Of a DNA stretch of 64,000 bases, positions 20,410-31,700 are shown piece after piece. The position numbers and the translations under genes are program-made. Under the pieces are notes generated by a model. That model was not told where the DNA came from, did no database searches, and saw nothing but the letters and a program-made list of their open reading frames with translations. The DNA comes from a virus. Within the stretch, counting starts at the first letter, position 1. Each line of letters starts with the position of its first letter. The stretch spans positions 92,457-156,456 of IMG/VR virus record IMGVR_UViG_3300031857_007934; one strand, given 5' to 3'.

Positions 20410-23400
20410 TTAATATGAACCTCTACTTGACGAACTTTGTATTCCGCTCTTGCTTGATGATACACTTGTAACTACATTGCCTAGAGCTTTAAGATTTGTT
20501 GCTGTTATTTCGTCGATAATTTCTATATCGGAAACTGTTGCTGCCGAGATAAAAATTTCATCGCTTTCTGATTTAACTTCAAAAAGGCTTCCAAAGCCTT
20601 GATCTGACTGCTTTGGTACCATTAAGAATGATACTAGTTCTGGTGATAAGCCATTCATTACATAAGCACTTAGCTCTGAGAAATAGAAAGTATCACCAAA
20701 ATTCCAGTATTCTATACTAAAGAATCGATTAATTGAATCAATTACCTTAGCTTTTATTTCATTGTTGTTTACTGTTAGAGCAGGATTTTTTACTATCTTA
20801 AATGTAACCTGTAGATCTGATCTTGCTTTGCTACCAAAGAGAGACTTATATTTTACAGGATGGTAAACAACTTCATCACTTATAGACTTAATTTTATTAA
20901 TTTCAGCACCGTAACTTCTAAATAACTCGTCGCTGCTTGGAGGCAGCGGTTGTACAGCAGTGTCGCTGCTCAAATACTTTCTATATTCAGTATCATAACC
21001 TTTAGTTAACAAATAGGTATCAATGATGTTTGTAGAACTAGGGTCAATTCTGTAGTTTGAATCTGCAACGTGTACATAGTGGAATTTAAGATCATTTCTA
21101 CCAACAAATGCTTTATAATCAACTGTAACAGTTGTATTGTTATTGGTAATATTTAATACTTTGAACAGGCCTTCTTCAATTAAATAGAACACTTGTCCGT
21201 CATTGTAACTGCTGGGAGATCCAATTGCAGCTTCATTATTCTTAACCATAATTGTGCCACTGGAATTATTAAAGTATTTGAAATCTTCAACTCCGTCAGT
21301 GGTCATATATTTCTTTTGGAATACAAATTTAGAAGAAGGATTTATTGCTTCGGCTACAATTTGTTCAAATAAATCAGGATCGTCTACTACGCCGTCGTCA
21401 TCGTTGTCAAAAAATTCAACTTGAATTTTTCTTGAATCAACATATCCTTCTGTATCTCTAAATGCATCACTAATTGTCCAAATATAGTCTTTTGTAAACG
21501 GTACTAAACTGTCAGGCTTTCTGTTAATGTTTAAAACAGAAATCTTATCTTTAACTAATTGGCCTGTTTTAGGATCATAAATTTTATCTGCACTATCAAA
21601 GAAGAATCGTATTTCTCCTGCACTTTCAAATACGTAACGTAGATTTCTGTAAGTTACAGTATATGATTGACCATTTGTTTTAAAATTTAATATCCAACTT
21701 GAGTCTAGATTTTGTCCGCTAGAGTCGCCTGCCTTGCCAGTACTCCATGGATTTACTGTGTTGATGTTTTCAGCTGTAATAATTTTCCACTGTCTAGCTT
21801 CTTGATCATAACGAAGTGCAAAATCTCTATAAGCAAAAACTCTATCAATTATTTGAGATTTAATATCATCAATTAAAACTCTTGATAGCTTTGGAATAAT
21901 TTGATTCAGAACAGCGCCTTCAGGTATAATATCGTTTAATACAATAGATCCCGATCCACTAGAATCAATTTGAGTACCGTTACCATAAACACTTATTACT
22001 TTAGCCCATTTATAAGAAGTAGAGCCTAGATGATCTGCATCACCTTGCATTAAGGTGCCGTCTGGCATAAAATGATATCCATCTGGTGCTGTAAATTTAA
22101 GCATTGATCCTGTTTCAACCAATCGAAGGCTGTTGGCGGTAAATGTTCCAACTTTTTGTCTTGCTAGGTCAGCGTCAACAAACACACCTGTACATCTATT
22201 AGTAGATTTAGTAATCTGTGACCAATCTACACCAAGATCAGAAACAATTATCTTTCCGTATTTGGCAAGATAAAAATTATTAGTATTAGCACTTGCTAGT
22301 ATTGGTTCTATAAGATTATAAATTACTCCCTCAATATCTGACTGGGTAGCAAAAGTAAATGCTGTTTTTCTTAAAAATTCTTCTTTATATAAAATACCGT
22401 CGTCGGCGAAAAGACTAGTATTTGAATATTTCCCGCTAGCATCTTTTAAATCGTAGTATCTACTAATACCACTAGCTATTCTGTTAACAGATTTTGTTTT
22501 GATAATATCTTGGCTGATACCTAAAGGTCCAACATTATAATCTTCAGCAGTAATTAATCGATTCTGTGTATAGTAAGTAGCAGGAGCATTTGACTTTATT
22601 TCTTCGTTGCTTTCTGAAGCAGCACCGTTAGATATAGAATACTTTAGATTTAAACTTACTGTGAGTGTTTCCTGGGTATTATTTTTACTAATATATGGTA
22701 TATCAATAGAAACATTAGTTAAGGCGCCTGGATTTATAATAGAATTCCTGTTCTCACTAGTTCTATAATAAATTTTAAAATTGCCTGAAGGTAAATTTCC
22801 AAATACACCGTCACTAAAAATTAGATTAATTCTATCTTCAATTCTAGTTTGTACAGCATATGCATTTCTTATTCCTCGAAACAAGCTGTTGTATATAATG
22901 TTATTTCCTTCAATAGCTTCGAGTTTTGTCCACAATTCAGTTTCAATACCGTTAGAGTCTGTACTATAAAGCCAAACATCAGTGTTATTAATGTTTACAG
23001 AATCTATAGCAACTATTTGATTAGGTGTAGGATTGTTTATTGTAAATGGTCCGCTGTCTAAACGACCTTGACGGAAATGCATAAAGAAACCAGTGTTAGA
23101 GCTACTAGCTCCTTGACCGTCATCTCTATATAGGAAAGCAGGATTATTAGCCGGTAGAGGAGGTTCTTCTACTATAGAGCCATTTAAAATATCAGAACTT
23201 ACAATTTCAAATCTAGTCGATGTTCCTTCGATGTTTCGTGTAAAAGGATATACCGGAATATCAATATTTGCAGCATTAAATCTATACTGCTGTGTCAGCA
23301 CTCCTGCAATATTATCACTCTTAATAGGACGACCATAAGTTCCGTTCACAGGCAGTGCTGCGTTTAAGATCTTAATAAACTGTTCAAAATAATTAGAATT

Positions 23401-23844
23401 ACCTCTATCATTCCAACGTACAACTATACCAGCTAGATTTAATCCAGTGCTGTCAAATACAGATTCTGTAGTCTTTACAGTTTCAAATTTTAATAACCCG
23501 TTAGCTGCTTGATTTCGTGTAGCATTATAGGAAATAAGTCTAGCTAATCTAAGAACGCTTTCTCTGCGTTCTGCTGTTTCTAAGAAATTTTCTCTTGCAT
23601 TAAGATCGATACGGAAACTAAGATTTTGACCTAAAAATGCAATTAAATCTATAAGAGCCAAATATTCACTAGACTCAATATAATCGTTAAAATCTTCTGG
23701 ATAGTTTTGACGCAGATAGTTAATCATCGTACGACGAAGGTTGTCAAAGTCGTAGCTCTGGAAGTCTGCGTTACGGAAAGATTGGTAAATTGTTTTCCAA
23801 TCTTCTGTCGCTAATAATCTTGATTGTCTGTCAGTTGAAGACAT
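20410..23844 (-). CDS. gp6: Baseplate wedge protein gp6
   Basis: This 1144-aa protein is longer than T4 gp6 (660 aa). The N-terminal half has the gp6 signature: a start rich in charged residues (LLATEDWKTIYQSFRNADF), the helix block INYLRQNYPEDFNDYIESSEY, LALIDLIAFLGQNLSFRIDLNARE, and ETAERRESVLRLARLISY. The C-terminal half contains the gp6/J-like segment around VTFKIVKNP and a Ser-rich tail. gp6 dimers form the inner ring of the wedge that triggers sheath contraction. A GATAAATA late element and a GGGGAAAC Shine-Dalgarno-like sequence precede the ATG. It follows gp25, as in T4, and its stop overlaps the region just before the giant gene's ATG (TAATAATG), which suggests translational coupling. 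Confidence 0.93.
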   Translation of the reverse strand: MSSTDRQSRLLATEDWKTIYQSFRNADFQSYDFDNLRRTMINYLRQNYPEDFNDYIESSEYLALIDLIAFLGQNLSFRIDLNARENFLETAERRESVLRLARLISYNATRNQAANGLLKFETVKTTESVFDSTGLNLAGIVVRWNDRGNSNYFEQFIKILNAALPVNGTYGRPIKSDNIAGVLTQQYRFNAANIDIPVYPFTRNIEGTSTRFEIVSSDILNGSIVEEPPLPANNPAFLYRDDGQGASSSNTGFFMHFRQGRLDSGPFTINNPTPNQIVAIDSVNINNTDVWLYSTDSNGIETELWTKLEAIEGNNIIYNSLFRGIRNAYAVQTRIEDRINLIFSDGVFGNLPSGNFKIYYRTSENRNSIINPGALTNVSIDIPYISKNNTQETLTVSLNLKYSISNGAASESNEEIKSNAPATYYTQNRLITAEDYNVGPLGISQDIIKTKSVNRIASGISRYYDLKDASGKYSNTSLFADDGILYKEEFLRKTAFTFATQSDIEGVIYNLIEPILASANTNNFYLAKYGKIIVSDLGVDWSQITKSTNRCTGVFVDADLARQKVGTFTANSLRLVETGSMLKFTAPDGYHFMPDGTLMQGDADHLGSTSYKWAKVISVYGNGTQIDSSGSGSIVLNDIIPEGAVLNQIIPKLSRVLIDDIKSQIIDRVFAYRDFALRYDQEARQWKIITAENINTVNPWSTGKAGDSSGQNLDSSWILNFKTNGQSYTVTYRNLRYVFESAGEIRFFFDSADKIYDPKTGQLVKDKISVLNINRKPDSLVPFTKDYIWTISDAFRDTEGYVDSRKIQVEFFDNDDDGVVDDPDLFEQIVAEAINPSSKFVFQKKYMTTDGVEDFKYFNNSSGTIMVKNNEAAIGSPSSYNDGQVFYLIEEGLFKVLNITNNNTTVTVDYKAFVGRNDLKFHYVHVADSNYRIDPSSTNIIDTYLLTKGYDTEYRKYLSSDTAVQPLPPSSDELFRSYGAEINKIKSISDEVVYHPVKYKSLFGSKARSDLQVTFKIVKNPALTVNNNEIKAKVIDSINRFFSIEYWNFGDTFYFSELSAYVMNGLSPELVSFLMVPKQSDQGFGSLFEVKSESDEIFISAATVSDIEIIDEITATNLKALGNVVTSVSSSKSGIQSSSSRGSY

Positions 23845-23867
23845 ACTGTTTCCCCATCTATATTAGA

Positions 23868-23875
23868 TATTTATC
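23868..23875 (-). promoter_or_regulatory. Late promoter-like element GATAAATA before gp6
   Basis: The minus strand reads GATAAATATC 24 nt before the gp6 ATG, in the 55-bp gap between gp25 and gp6. It matches the late-box pattern found elsewhere in the window. Confidence 0.55.
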
Positions 23876-23899
23876 TGTAGCAATTATATGCTAACTTAA

Positions 23900-24337
23900 T
23901 TATCCAATACTAGCAGCTTGGTCAAACTTAAATCTTAACTGTTCTGATATATTATAGGGTAGATATGATAGAGTGCAGTCAATAGAAATGCCAGACTCAT
24001 AAGTATCAACTATAACTTCTTCTACTTGAACACGCGGATCATAATTAACTATTTCTGTAACATTTTGAATAATAGCTTCTTTAACCTGTGCCGTAAATGG
24101 TTCGTACAGCATGTCCCATATAATTGTTCCGAAACTAGGGTCAGATAATTTTTCACCCTGTCTTATATGGAAATGATTAATTATGTCCTGTTTAATGAGT
24201 TCAAAGTCATAGAGAGCAAAACCGTCAGTAGCTTCATTAACTGTAGAAAATCCTCTATAGGCTCTACCAACTTGTCCTCGTTGCGGTCCTGAAGTTACAG
24301 TAACTCTTTTGTAAAGATTTTTTTCTAATGTGCTCAT
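23900..24337 (-). CDS. gp25: Baseplate wedge protein gp25
   Basis: At 145 aa it is close to T4 gp25 (132 aa). The conserved gp25/lysozyme-like core is visible: YDFELIKQDIINHFHIRQGEKL, DPSFGTIIWDMLYEPFT, then VTEIVNYDPRVQVEEVIVD. gp25 joins gp6 and gp53 in the wedge core and nucleates the tail sheath in all contractile machines. It sits directly between the gp5 gene and gp6. The stop of gp5 is 12 bp from its ATG, and a Shine-Dalgarno AAGGT precedes the ATG. Confidence 0.94.
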   Translation of the reverse strand: MSTLEKNLYKRVTVTSGPQRGQVGRAYRGFSTVNEATDGFALYDFELIKQDIINHFHIRQGEKLSDPSFGTIIWDMLYEPFTAQVKEAIIQNVTEIVNYDPRVQVEEVIVDTYESGISIDCTLSYLPYNISEQLRFKFDQAASIG

Positions 24338-24349
24338 ACAGTATTTACC

Positions 24350-26977
24350 TTACTCTGTTTTACCTTGAGTGCTTTGACGCGGTGGCTGTGGAGAGTCAGC
24401 ATTAGTAGGTCTGCCGGTTGTAGGATTATTACCAGGTAGTGCTGATGTTGACGGAATTCTACCATCATTTCTTACAGGCCATCTTCCACCTTCATGTTTT
24501 GCTGCGCTAAAGTGCATAGCATCGTCTATTGATCTCCAATCTCCTCCCCAACCTAGGCCCCATTTACGACACAACTCTCTGACTTTCTGCACTGGCATGT
24601 CTGTTAAAGGTGCGTTTGGTGGTCTTGGGGTGTACATTCCATTAGGTGCTTGGTTCCTTACGTTTGGCGGCCAGTTAATATCAATAGCTGCGCCGCTGGC
24701 ATGAATACTCCATTTGTTAGGATTACCGTTAATTTGACGCTTGCTGTAGCCGCCTAATAGCTTAATTTGATATCCTGTTGCTTCGAGATCGTCAATAAAT
24801 CCTTGGAAATATTCTTTAAAGCATTCCGCAACCTGTGCAGTTTTTCCACTCTTTGATCTAACAGCAACTAGTTTACCCTGACCGTCATACCCAACTGTAC
24901 CGCTGGCTTCGCCGCTGCCAGCTTGTCCATATCCTCCGCCAGAGCCGCCACCCCTTGCTCCACCAGGTGCTCCAGAAGTGTTGCTGTTTTCGCCATGGAA
25001 TACGCTATCTCCGCTGTTACTGAATTCATCTTTATTAGCAGGTCCAATTGCTTGAACAAACGTACTAGTTGCTGCTCCGTCTTTATTCTTACGGAATGTG
25101 TCAACTGTAAGAACACGATCAGATAAAGGTAATTCACCAGGAGCTTCTCTATCTGTTTGATCAGGAACAAAACCTTTTGGATTATAATTTTCATGATGTA
25201 CCCAAGGCTCATGCTGTGGTGCTCTACAAAGAATACTTTCATAAGACACTGCCTGTTGCGCACCTGGCGGTATATATGGTAATATAACTTGTGTTAATTT
25301 TATAACATTTTCTGCTATTTCAGGTTCTGTAGGCGGTGTTGCGGGTGTGGCAGCAGTATTAACACCCGACGCTGCTTGTCCACTGTTCCAATGTATAACC
25401 CCTGCATCACCTGCTACTATAGATCCACCTAGTAGATTTATTCCTGATGCTGCTACATGATGTATGCTAGCGCCAGCATTATTAGAGATTGATGCTCCTG
25501 CGTTTTCTACAATAGTTGAACCTGCAGAGGAATGAATATGTCCTGCAGATAAAAAGTCCATTGTTGCTGCTTTGTTAAGGTATTGTGCTCCAGCAGTATC
25601 GTTAATGTTTGAGCCGGCTTCTCTATACCAACTGTGACCAGCTTTTTCATGAAAGTTTTGCGAAGTATTCAAATACACATTGGTTTCGCTTTTTAGATTA
25701 AAGTCAGACTTTGTTAAAATCTTCATAGAGTTATCAACTACAATATGATGATTCTGATGTACAGTGGTTTTTAAATCTTTACCCACTTCAAAATTCATAT
25801 TATACTTAGATTCAATTTGAACTCTACCGCTTTCGATGCCGTTGTCTGATTCTTTACCATCTGAGAATCTAGCTTGTGCTCTTATGTTAACGTTTCTACC
25901 TGCATCAATATTAAAATCTCTTTCAGCAGTAAAGTTTATGTCATTGTTAGACATAACACTAATACTATCATAAGCATAGATATCTATCTTACCGTCTGAA
26001 GTTAATTCTATCCAAGCCGTTCCTCTACTGTTAGCTATATAGATTAAATCTTCAGAATTGTGTAAAAGGATTTGATGTCCGGTTCTAGTTCTAAATCTTA
26101 ATAACTCGTTTTGAGGAATAGTTTCGTCGCCGCCCTGTTCGCCACCTTCTTTATTAATGTATATAGGAGGGCCATCAGCAGCATGTGTAGCTCGAACAAA
26201 CTTATCATCACCGTCATCCATTACAAACGACGACCCGCCTAGTCTATTAAAGGGATAATCTGCTGCTTCTGTTGCCGAGCCGTATTTTGCTGTAGGATGT
26301 TGATTTCTTTTATCTAAAGGTCCAGGTGTGCTAATACCAAACACCATTGAAGGTGCTTCTCGCCTTGCACTAGAAGTTGTTGTGCCCCTAGCTTCATCAA
26401 CTAGCAACCCTTGAACTTCTAATATTTCAGTAAAATCTTTATTGTAAGGTTTTTCAAATAGAGTTGGATCTACTTTAGATCCTTGTTCAATTAGTTTATT
26501 ATATTCGCCAACGGGTAGCTTTTGACCTTTTAAGTTTTGAGGTGTTCCAGCTGTTGTAAGAGTAGTTGATGCTTGTCCTGCGCCTGGCATCATGTAATTC
26601 ATACCCTGATCTTGTATGCAGCCAATCCAATACCCGTAGGCTGTATTTCCTTCAGCAAATATTACAAGTACTCTAGTTCCCACATCCGGTGGGACCATCC
26701 ACATTCCATAACTTTTTTGTGTGTGCTGAAATCCGTCGTTAGGTGTTAAACCATTAGAAGGGGTTACTCCGTAAAAAGGACTAAGGTATCTAACTGTTAC
26801 TAATTGTCCGCTACGTTGGGGTGTTCCACCCGCTTCAGTATTTTTGATCAGTTCAACTTCAAGTGTCCCCATATACATCGGGTCAAGATGGCTTACTATT
26901 ACTGCCTCGTAAGGACCTGCGTCTCTTAACGGTGTAACAGCGTCACTGGTTCTTGAATATGAGTTTGTTGCTGTCAT
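24350..26977 (-). CDS. gp5: Baseplate hub spike gp5 with C-terminal M15 peptidase domain
   Basis: The 875-aa protein begins with an OB-fold-like region (residues about 20-130) that passes through a gp5/VgrG-type segment (MYMGTLEVELI, VPPDVGTRVLVIFAEGN). Residues about 320-540 are a repetitive beta-helix needle (DGKIDIYAYDS, NDINFTAERDFNIDAGRNVN). After a Gly-rich linker, residues about 690-830 form a VanY/endolysin-like M15 peptidase with the zinc motifs SIHASGAAIDI near 759 and DAMHFS near 821. T4 gp5 instead carries a lysozyme between OB fold and needle. The enzyme probably cleaves peptide stems of peptidoglycan during tail penetration. It lies next to a muramidase-like gene, so both bond types may be covered. 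Confidence 0.9.
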   Translation of the reverse strand: MTATNSYSRTSDAVTPLRDAGPYEAVIVSHLDPMYMGTLEVELIKNTEAGGTPQRSGQLVTVRYLSPFYGVTPSNGLTPNDGFQHTQKSYGMWMVPPDVGTRVLVIFAEGNTAYGYWIGCIQDQGMNYMMPGAGQASTTLTTAGTPQNLKGQKLPVGEYNKLIEQGSKVDPTLFEKPYNKDFTEILEVQGLLVDEARGTTTSSARREAPSMVFGISTPGPLDKRNQHPTAKYGSATEAADYPFNRLGGSSFVMDDGDDKFVRATHAADGPPIYINKEGGEQGGDETIPQNELLRFRTRTGHQILLHNSEDLIYIANSRGTAWIELTSDGKIDIYAYDSISVMSNNDINFTAERDFNIDAGRNVNIRAQARFSDGKESDNGIESGRVQIESKYNMNFEVGKDLKTTVHQNHHIVVDNSMKILTKSDFNLKSETNVYLNTSQNFHEKAGHSWYREAGSNINDTAGAQYLNKAATMDFLSAGHIHSSAGSTIVENAGASISNNAGASIHHVAASGINLLGGSIVAGDAGVIHWNSGQAASGVNTAATPATPPTEPEIAENVIKLTQVILPYIPPGAQQAVSYESILCRAPQHEPWVHHENYNPKGFVPDQTDREAPGELPLSDRVLTVDTFRKNKDGAATSTFVQAIGPANKDEFSNSGDSVFHGENSNTSGAPGGARGGGSGGGYGQAGSGEASGTVGYDGQGKLVAVRSKSGKTAQVAECFKEYFQGFIDDLEATGYQIKLLGGYSKRQINGNPNKWSIHASGAAIDINWPPNVRNQAPNGMYTPRPPNAPLTDMPVQKVRELCRKWGLGWGGDWRSIDDAMHFSAAKHEGGRWPVRNDGRIPSTSALPGNNPTTGRPTNADSPQPPRQSTQGKTE

Positions 26978-26985
26978 TGTAATCC

Positions 26986-28728
26986 TTAACTAAATGTTAC
27001 CACTGGTGGAACTGCTGATATTTGTGCGCTCATATTTGGTTGAATTAAATCTATTCCAAAACTTCTAGCTTGGGAAACTATTCTAGGAACTGTTACATTT
27101 ACTAGGGTAGTTAAATCAGCTAACGAATTATTATAAGTAGGATCTTCTCTTGTTCTACGCTGACGTTCGGCTGTAGTTAGTCCGTATGGAGATCCTAGAT
27201 TGATTTTATTTTGCAGTCCTGTTACTCTAGTTTGTGCAGTAAAAACTGCTGCTTCGGCGGCGGCGATCTCTGTAGGATTTCCGCCTGCTTGAGCTGTTAT
27301 TAAATTTGCTCTAGCAGTATTAAGCGTTGTTTGTGCTACAATCAATTCGCTCTGTAAAAATGTACCATAAGACTCGCTCTGATTGTTGTAAATTTGTGTC
27401 ATTGTAGAAATCAAACTAGCAATGTCTCGTTTTGCTTTATCAAGAGACTGTTGTAATCTAACAGAGTTATCTCTCTTATTTGTTTGTTCTTGTTTTGGTT
27501 TAGTCAACAGCAAGCCGCCGGCTAATATTGCGCCCGTCAGCAATGTTGGTATATTGCTTGCCTGTTTTTCCGGAGGCTTTGGTAATCCTCTTGGGGCTGG
27601 GCCAAACAGTCCTGACCTTGGTTCTGCTCTTGGTGGAGTAGATCCCGGAATTGGTGTTGGTGGAAGTCTTCCTGGCACTGTTAGTAGTTGGCTAGGATCA
27701 TAAGGATCTGTAAACAGATCAGAGTATCTTCCAGGCTGTGTTGCTACACGATCTCTACCTTCCATTAGATTTCTAAGTTCTTCTTCTGTAAAATTTTCAG
27801 GATCTTTGACACCATCTGCAGATGCTACACCTGCTTGAGAAGCAGGTGTGTTTGCTGCTGTCGCACTGTTGGCTTGGTTATATGCTGCAACAGACGATGT
27901 TCCATACAACGTTATATCAGTTACTTTTTTACCCGTTCTAAAATCATATCTATCGTCAAGAGGATCTATTACTTCATAAACGTATACATTTTCTGCAGGC
28001 GGCAAGCCCTGTCGCTGTGCTGTTGTATTATTTCCTGTAACACGTCTGCCATCATGTGTACCACCGCCGGTAGCAAAATTATTCATTCTTGCTCTATTAG
28101 ATTCACCTTGTGGTGAATGAGCATTGCTTCCTGTTACAGATCCGTTACTAGTTTCTACATCTTTAACTGTAGCGCCAGTGCCTCCAGCTCTTATATCTAT
28201 TAACGCAGCTACAAACGTGTCAGGGTTATGATGTGCTTTATTTGTGCCGTCTCCTGCATAAAATGATTGGCCTTTTTGAACCTGTCGATGCGCACCTCTC
28301 ATATCATAAGGCACAGGAATACTAGCAAATTCTTTTGCTAGTTCAACACAAAATTTCTGTGCGTTTTCTAATTCTGAACCGCCAAGACTCTTTGACTTAA
28401 ATTGATTATATTTACGAAAACGTGATAAACGCTTTATCATCATAGCGTCTTGTACATCAGCGGTGTATCTAGTTTGTGTTGGATCAAGAGTAAAGGCTTT
28501 AGATTCTTCTTCAACAATTGCCTTAAGCATTTGATACTTGCCTACAGCACTAGACCAATTTCTGCGAGTTCTTACAATTTCAGATTGCCAGAGAATAACT
28601 TCTGCGACAGTTTTTTCAACAAGATTTACTTCGTCGCCACCGTAGACAGTATTATAACTCTTAGCTTCTTTTTTAGAACATAAGTTTAATACTGCTTTAT
28701 CTTGTTGTGTGATTGATTGTGTTGCCAT
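26986..28728 (-). CDS. Tail-associated muramidase/lytic transglycosylase-like protein (580 aa)
   Basis: The first about 190 residues resemble the lambda-endolysin-like wall hydrolase fold found in tail proteins: a catalytic-type Glu21 before SYNTVYGG, TVAEVILWQSEIV, SSAVGKYQML, then LAKEFASIPVPYDMRG and GQSFYAGDGTNKAHH. The remainder is Pro/Ser-rich, with a hydrophobic stretch (IPTLLTGAILAGGLLL) near residue 400 and a coiled region after it. The gene lies between the large hub gene and gp5, so the product is probably part of the hub that opens the murein layer. The active-site assignment is by motif position and has not been tested. The C-terminal part has no recognised function. Confidence 0.72.
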   Translation of the reverse strand: MATQSITQQDKAVLNLCSKKEAKSYNTVYGGDEVNLVEKTVAEVILWQSEIVRTRRNWSSAVGKYQMLKAIVEEESKAFTLDPTQTRYTADVQDAMMIKRLSRFRKYNQFKSKSLGGSELENAQKFCVELAKEFASIPVPYDMRGAHRQVQKGQSFYAGDGTNKAHHNPDTFVAALIDIRAGGTGATVKDVETSNGSVTGSNAHSPQGESNRARMNNFATGGGTHDGRRVTGNNTTAQRQGLPPAENVYVYEVIDPLDDRYDFRTGKKVTDITLYGTSSVAAYNQANSATAANTPASQAGVASADGVKDPENFTEEELRNLMEGRDRVATQPGRYSDLFTDPYDPSQLLTVPGRLPPTPIPGSTPPRAEPRSGLFGPAPRGLPKPPEKQASNIPTLLTGAILAGGLLLTKPKQEQTNKRDNSVRLQQSLDKAKRDIASLISTMTQIYNNQSESYGTFLQSELIVAQTTLNTARANLITAQAGGNPTEIAAAEAAVFTAQTRVTGLQNKINLGSPYGLTTAERQRRTREDPTYNNSLADLTTLVNVTVPRIVSQARSFGIDLIQPNMSAQISAVPPVVTFS

Positions 28729-28739
28729 TTAATATTCCA

Positions 28740-31700
28740 TTAACCAGTAGGTGGACGCAAACCTACAGCCCTAGCTTGAGTACTTAATCCTGACGCTAAA
28801 GAATTTACTGAAGATTGGATACGTCCTATAGTTTCGTTACTAGTTAGTGCTCCTGCTGCTGTTGTTAAACTGCCGCCTATTCCAGGTAACGGTGGCAGAT
28901 TAGGTGCTGAAGGAAGATTAAATGGTAATGACCCGTTAGCAGGAACATTTAATCCGCTACGTTGTAGTGTACTAGATAAATTTGAAGCATTAACTGCTGC
29001 CAAAGACGGCAAACCACTAGAAAAATTATTTGGTAATTTTAAAGGAAATATCGTAGAAGTTAGATTAGCCGTAATGCCTAATCTTGACGCCGAATCTATT
29101 GGAAGGTTTGCTAATTCTTCTGCAGGTATAACACTAGCAATGCTGGATAGAGGATTAGTTACCACTTGTGAAGGCGAGGCTGGAGTTTCACCTGTCATTA
29201 ATCTAGCTTGAGAAAACGATGCTGCTGATCCTTCATCTATATTAAGATTTTGTATACCAGTAAGAGTACGATCTACATCTGCAGAAGTAGGTGCTGCAAG
29301 TGGTGCTTGTTCTGGATTAGGATTAATATTTTGAGCAACATCGGGTACTGTTACATTTTCTCTAGCCCCTGTCTGCAATACACCAGAATTATTAACTGTT
29401 CCTGGTTCGCCATTTTGTCCGGGAACTCTTATTACTTTTAAAAGCTGTTTAAATGTTCCTGCAGAAAAAGTACTAGTTGCAGTCACTACTTGATAAAGTC
29501 CGCTGAAAGGTCTAACATAGGTTGGAAAATCCATTGTAGATCCGTTCATAAAATAATCTAACGGAGTTAAAAAGTTTATAACCACAAAAACTTCATCACG
29601 CATGTATGACATAGTGCCATCAGCAGTAACCGTTGGTTCGCCGGGCGCAGGATTATAATTTCCTACACTAGAGGGAATGTAATAAGGATCTCCCCAAATT
29701 GTCATTTCTGCTGTAACCATGTCTGCAGGACTGTTAATAAGCCTATTGTGAAATTCTTCTGCAATAGCCCGTTTAACACTTTGATCAACAGTTCCTATTC
29801 TAGTGCCGCCGCTGGATACAGATCGATTAGATGCAGTATATTCTACACCCGGAACTGCTTCACCATTGTTACTAGCAGGTGTTGGAGTGTCACCACTAGA
29901 AGCAACAACTGTACCAGGTCTTGGTCCTGTAGAAGTGTTTTCTTGACCTATTGTAGTAGCTGAATTCTGTCCTATATCAGATCTAATATTTTGGAAAAAT
30001 GCTAGATTAAAATTTATATCAAAATCTAACACATCTTCATTTTGACCAGTATAGTAATAGTTGTACTCTTTTTTTGCTTGGTCTTTTACCTGAGTTACAT
30101 TAGCAGGAGTTTGACCCGGGGCTAACTGCCTAGCTTCATATGTCCAATAAGGATGTACAGCATACACATATGTTTTTCTAGGTCTACCAATCTGCGCCTG
30201 TATACCCCCTTCGTCGGGCTCTACAAATACCATAGTTTCAATTCTAAAATGTTTTTTAAACCCGTTTTGTGAAGGTGCTGCTGCTTGTTCCTGAACATAA
30301 GAACTGCTCATCAAAACTTCTGTTATGATATCTGTCATTTTAGCGCCTTCAGTAAAATTAAATTTTCTAGATTTTTCCGAAGGTGCATTTGACGGACTGT
30401 CTCTTTGTATAGTCGAAGTTTCTTGATTAATTACAGCGCCAGCACGACCATGTGACTGATCGCCACCAGCTCTAGTATCTACTACTACAGGGCTTAGGCC
30501 AAAATCATTCATATTAGCTGTATTTTCAGCCCAGGCCTTTAAGAACAAATAAGTGTTTGGTGCTGTACTGATTACAGGCACCGAGGCTGCGGCAGCATTA
30601 GGATTAGGATTGCGCACAGGTTCTCCAATGCCCCTACGACGTCTTTCTTGATCGTCGGCATCTTGTGTTGCTTTTAGTGCGCTTGTATCAACACTTTTAC
30701 TTTCTATTGCCTTTATTAGATCCTGTTGTGTTTTTGGAAAACAGATTAGATATCGATCATATCCTTTTATAACTTTCTTATCTTCAAGTGTTTCTATTTG
30801 ACCATTGACCGTATAAGTAACAGATTCTTTACTAGTTTCTAAAATAGCATGTACAGTATCACCGTATGCGCTAGTAGCTACTTTTGTTTTATTTGCAACG
30901 TCACTTAGAGCAGATTCATTAAACGGAACAGCAGTACATTGATAGGTGCTACCTTGCTGTCCTATGTTAAGATCCATCTTATTAATTCTTATTGGAATAT
31001 ATGCCGGAGGAGTTATATATGCATCTTTTTCTCCATTCTCATCCCAACCTAAAAATTCTATTTTAATACAAAACGGTGCTTCTAAGTAGCTAGAAAACCC
31101 GCATTCTTGAGAGCCTATCATCATGGCCTCAATAATTTTTCCCATACTGTATGGTTCTATAATTTTAAAAGTAACGTTAGTTCCTAAAGCTGTACTGGTG
31201 TTAGGATTTGGACATATAACTGCACTGACTTCAAGATCTTCAATAAAATATTCTGCGTCTTCTTCGCCCTCAGCAAAAGTTCTAATCCTTTTAGCATAAC
31301 CAGAACTTCTTAGGCCGCCGCCAGACTTTAGTAATACTTTTTTAAATCCGTCAGCATTACGATAGCTTGACGGGTTGTTTACTTGGTCGGCATCTAAAAT
31401 GCCCAGTGTTATGATATAATTGTTAGAATTAGAATCTCTTAAAGGATTTAAAATTCTGCCTTCAGGAGTTTTTACATAGTTAGTTATACCGTCATTTTTA
31501 GCTGACCCTTGACCTACTTCTGGTTTGTAAGATTCCATAAAAGTTCTAGCACGTTGTATCAGTGCTACACCAGAAAGGTCAGCAGAACTCCTATTAACCA
31601 CTGTTACTGAATTAAACGGGCCAATATTGCTTTTTGCAACAGTTGATCCTATAGAACCTAAACTTTCAATCGTAGCTGCAAAAGATCCTAAATTTGAAGA

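Noticed and set aside
24342-24349. Late promoter GGTAAATA before gp25
   Set aside because: It overlaps the gp25 ribosome site region and the gp5 stop, and the first bases do not match; more likely just the AAGGT Shine-Dalgarno.
24868-25263. 131-aa minus-strand frame inside gp5
   Set aside because: Lies wholly within the gp5 gene in another frame with no ribosome site or family motif; a shadow frame.
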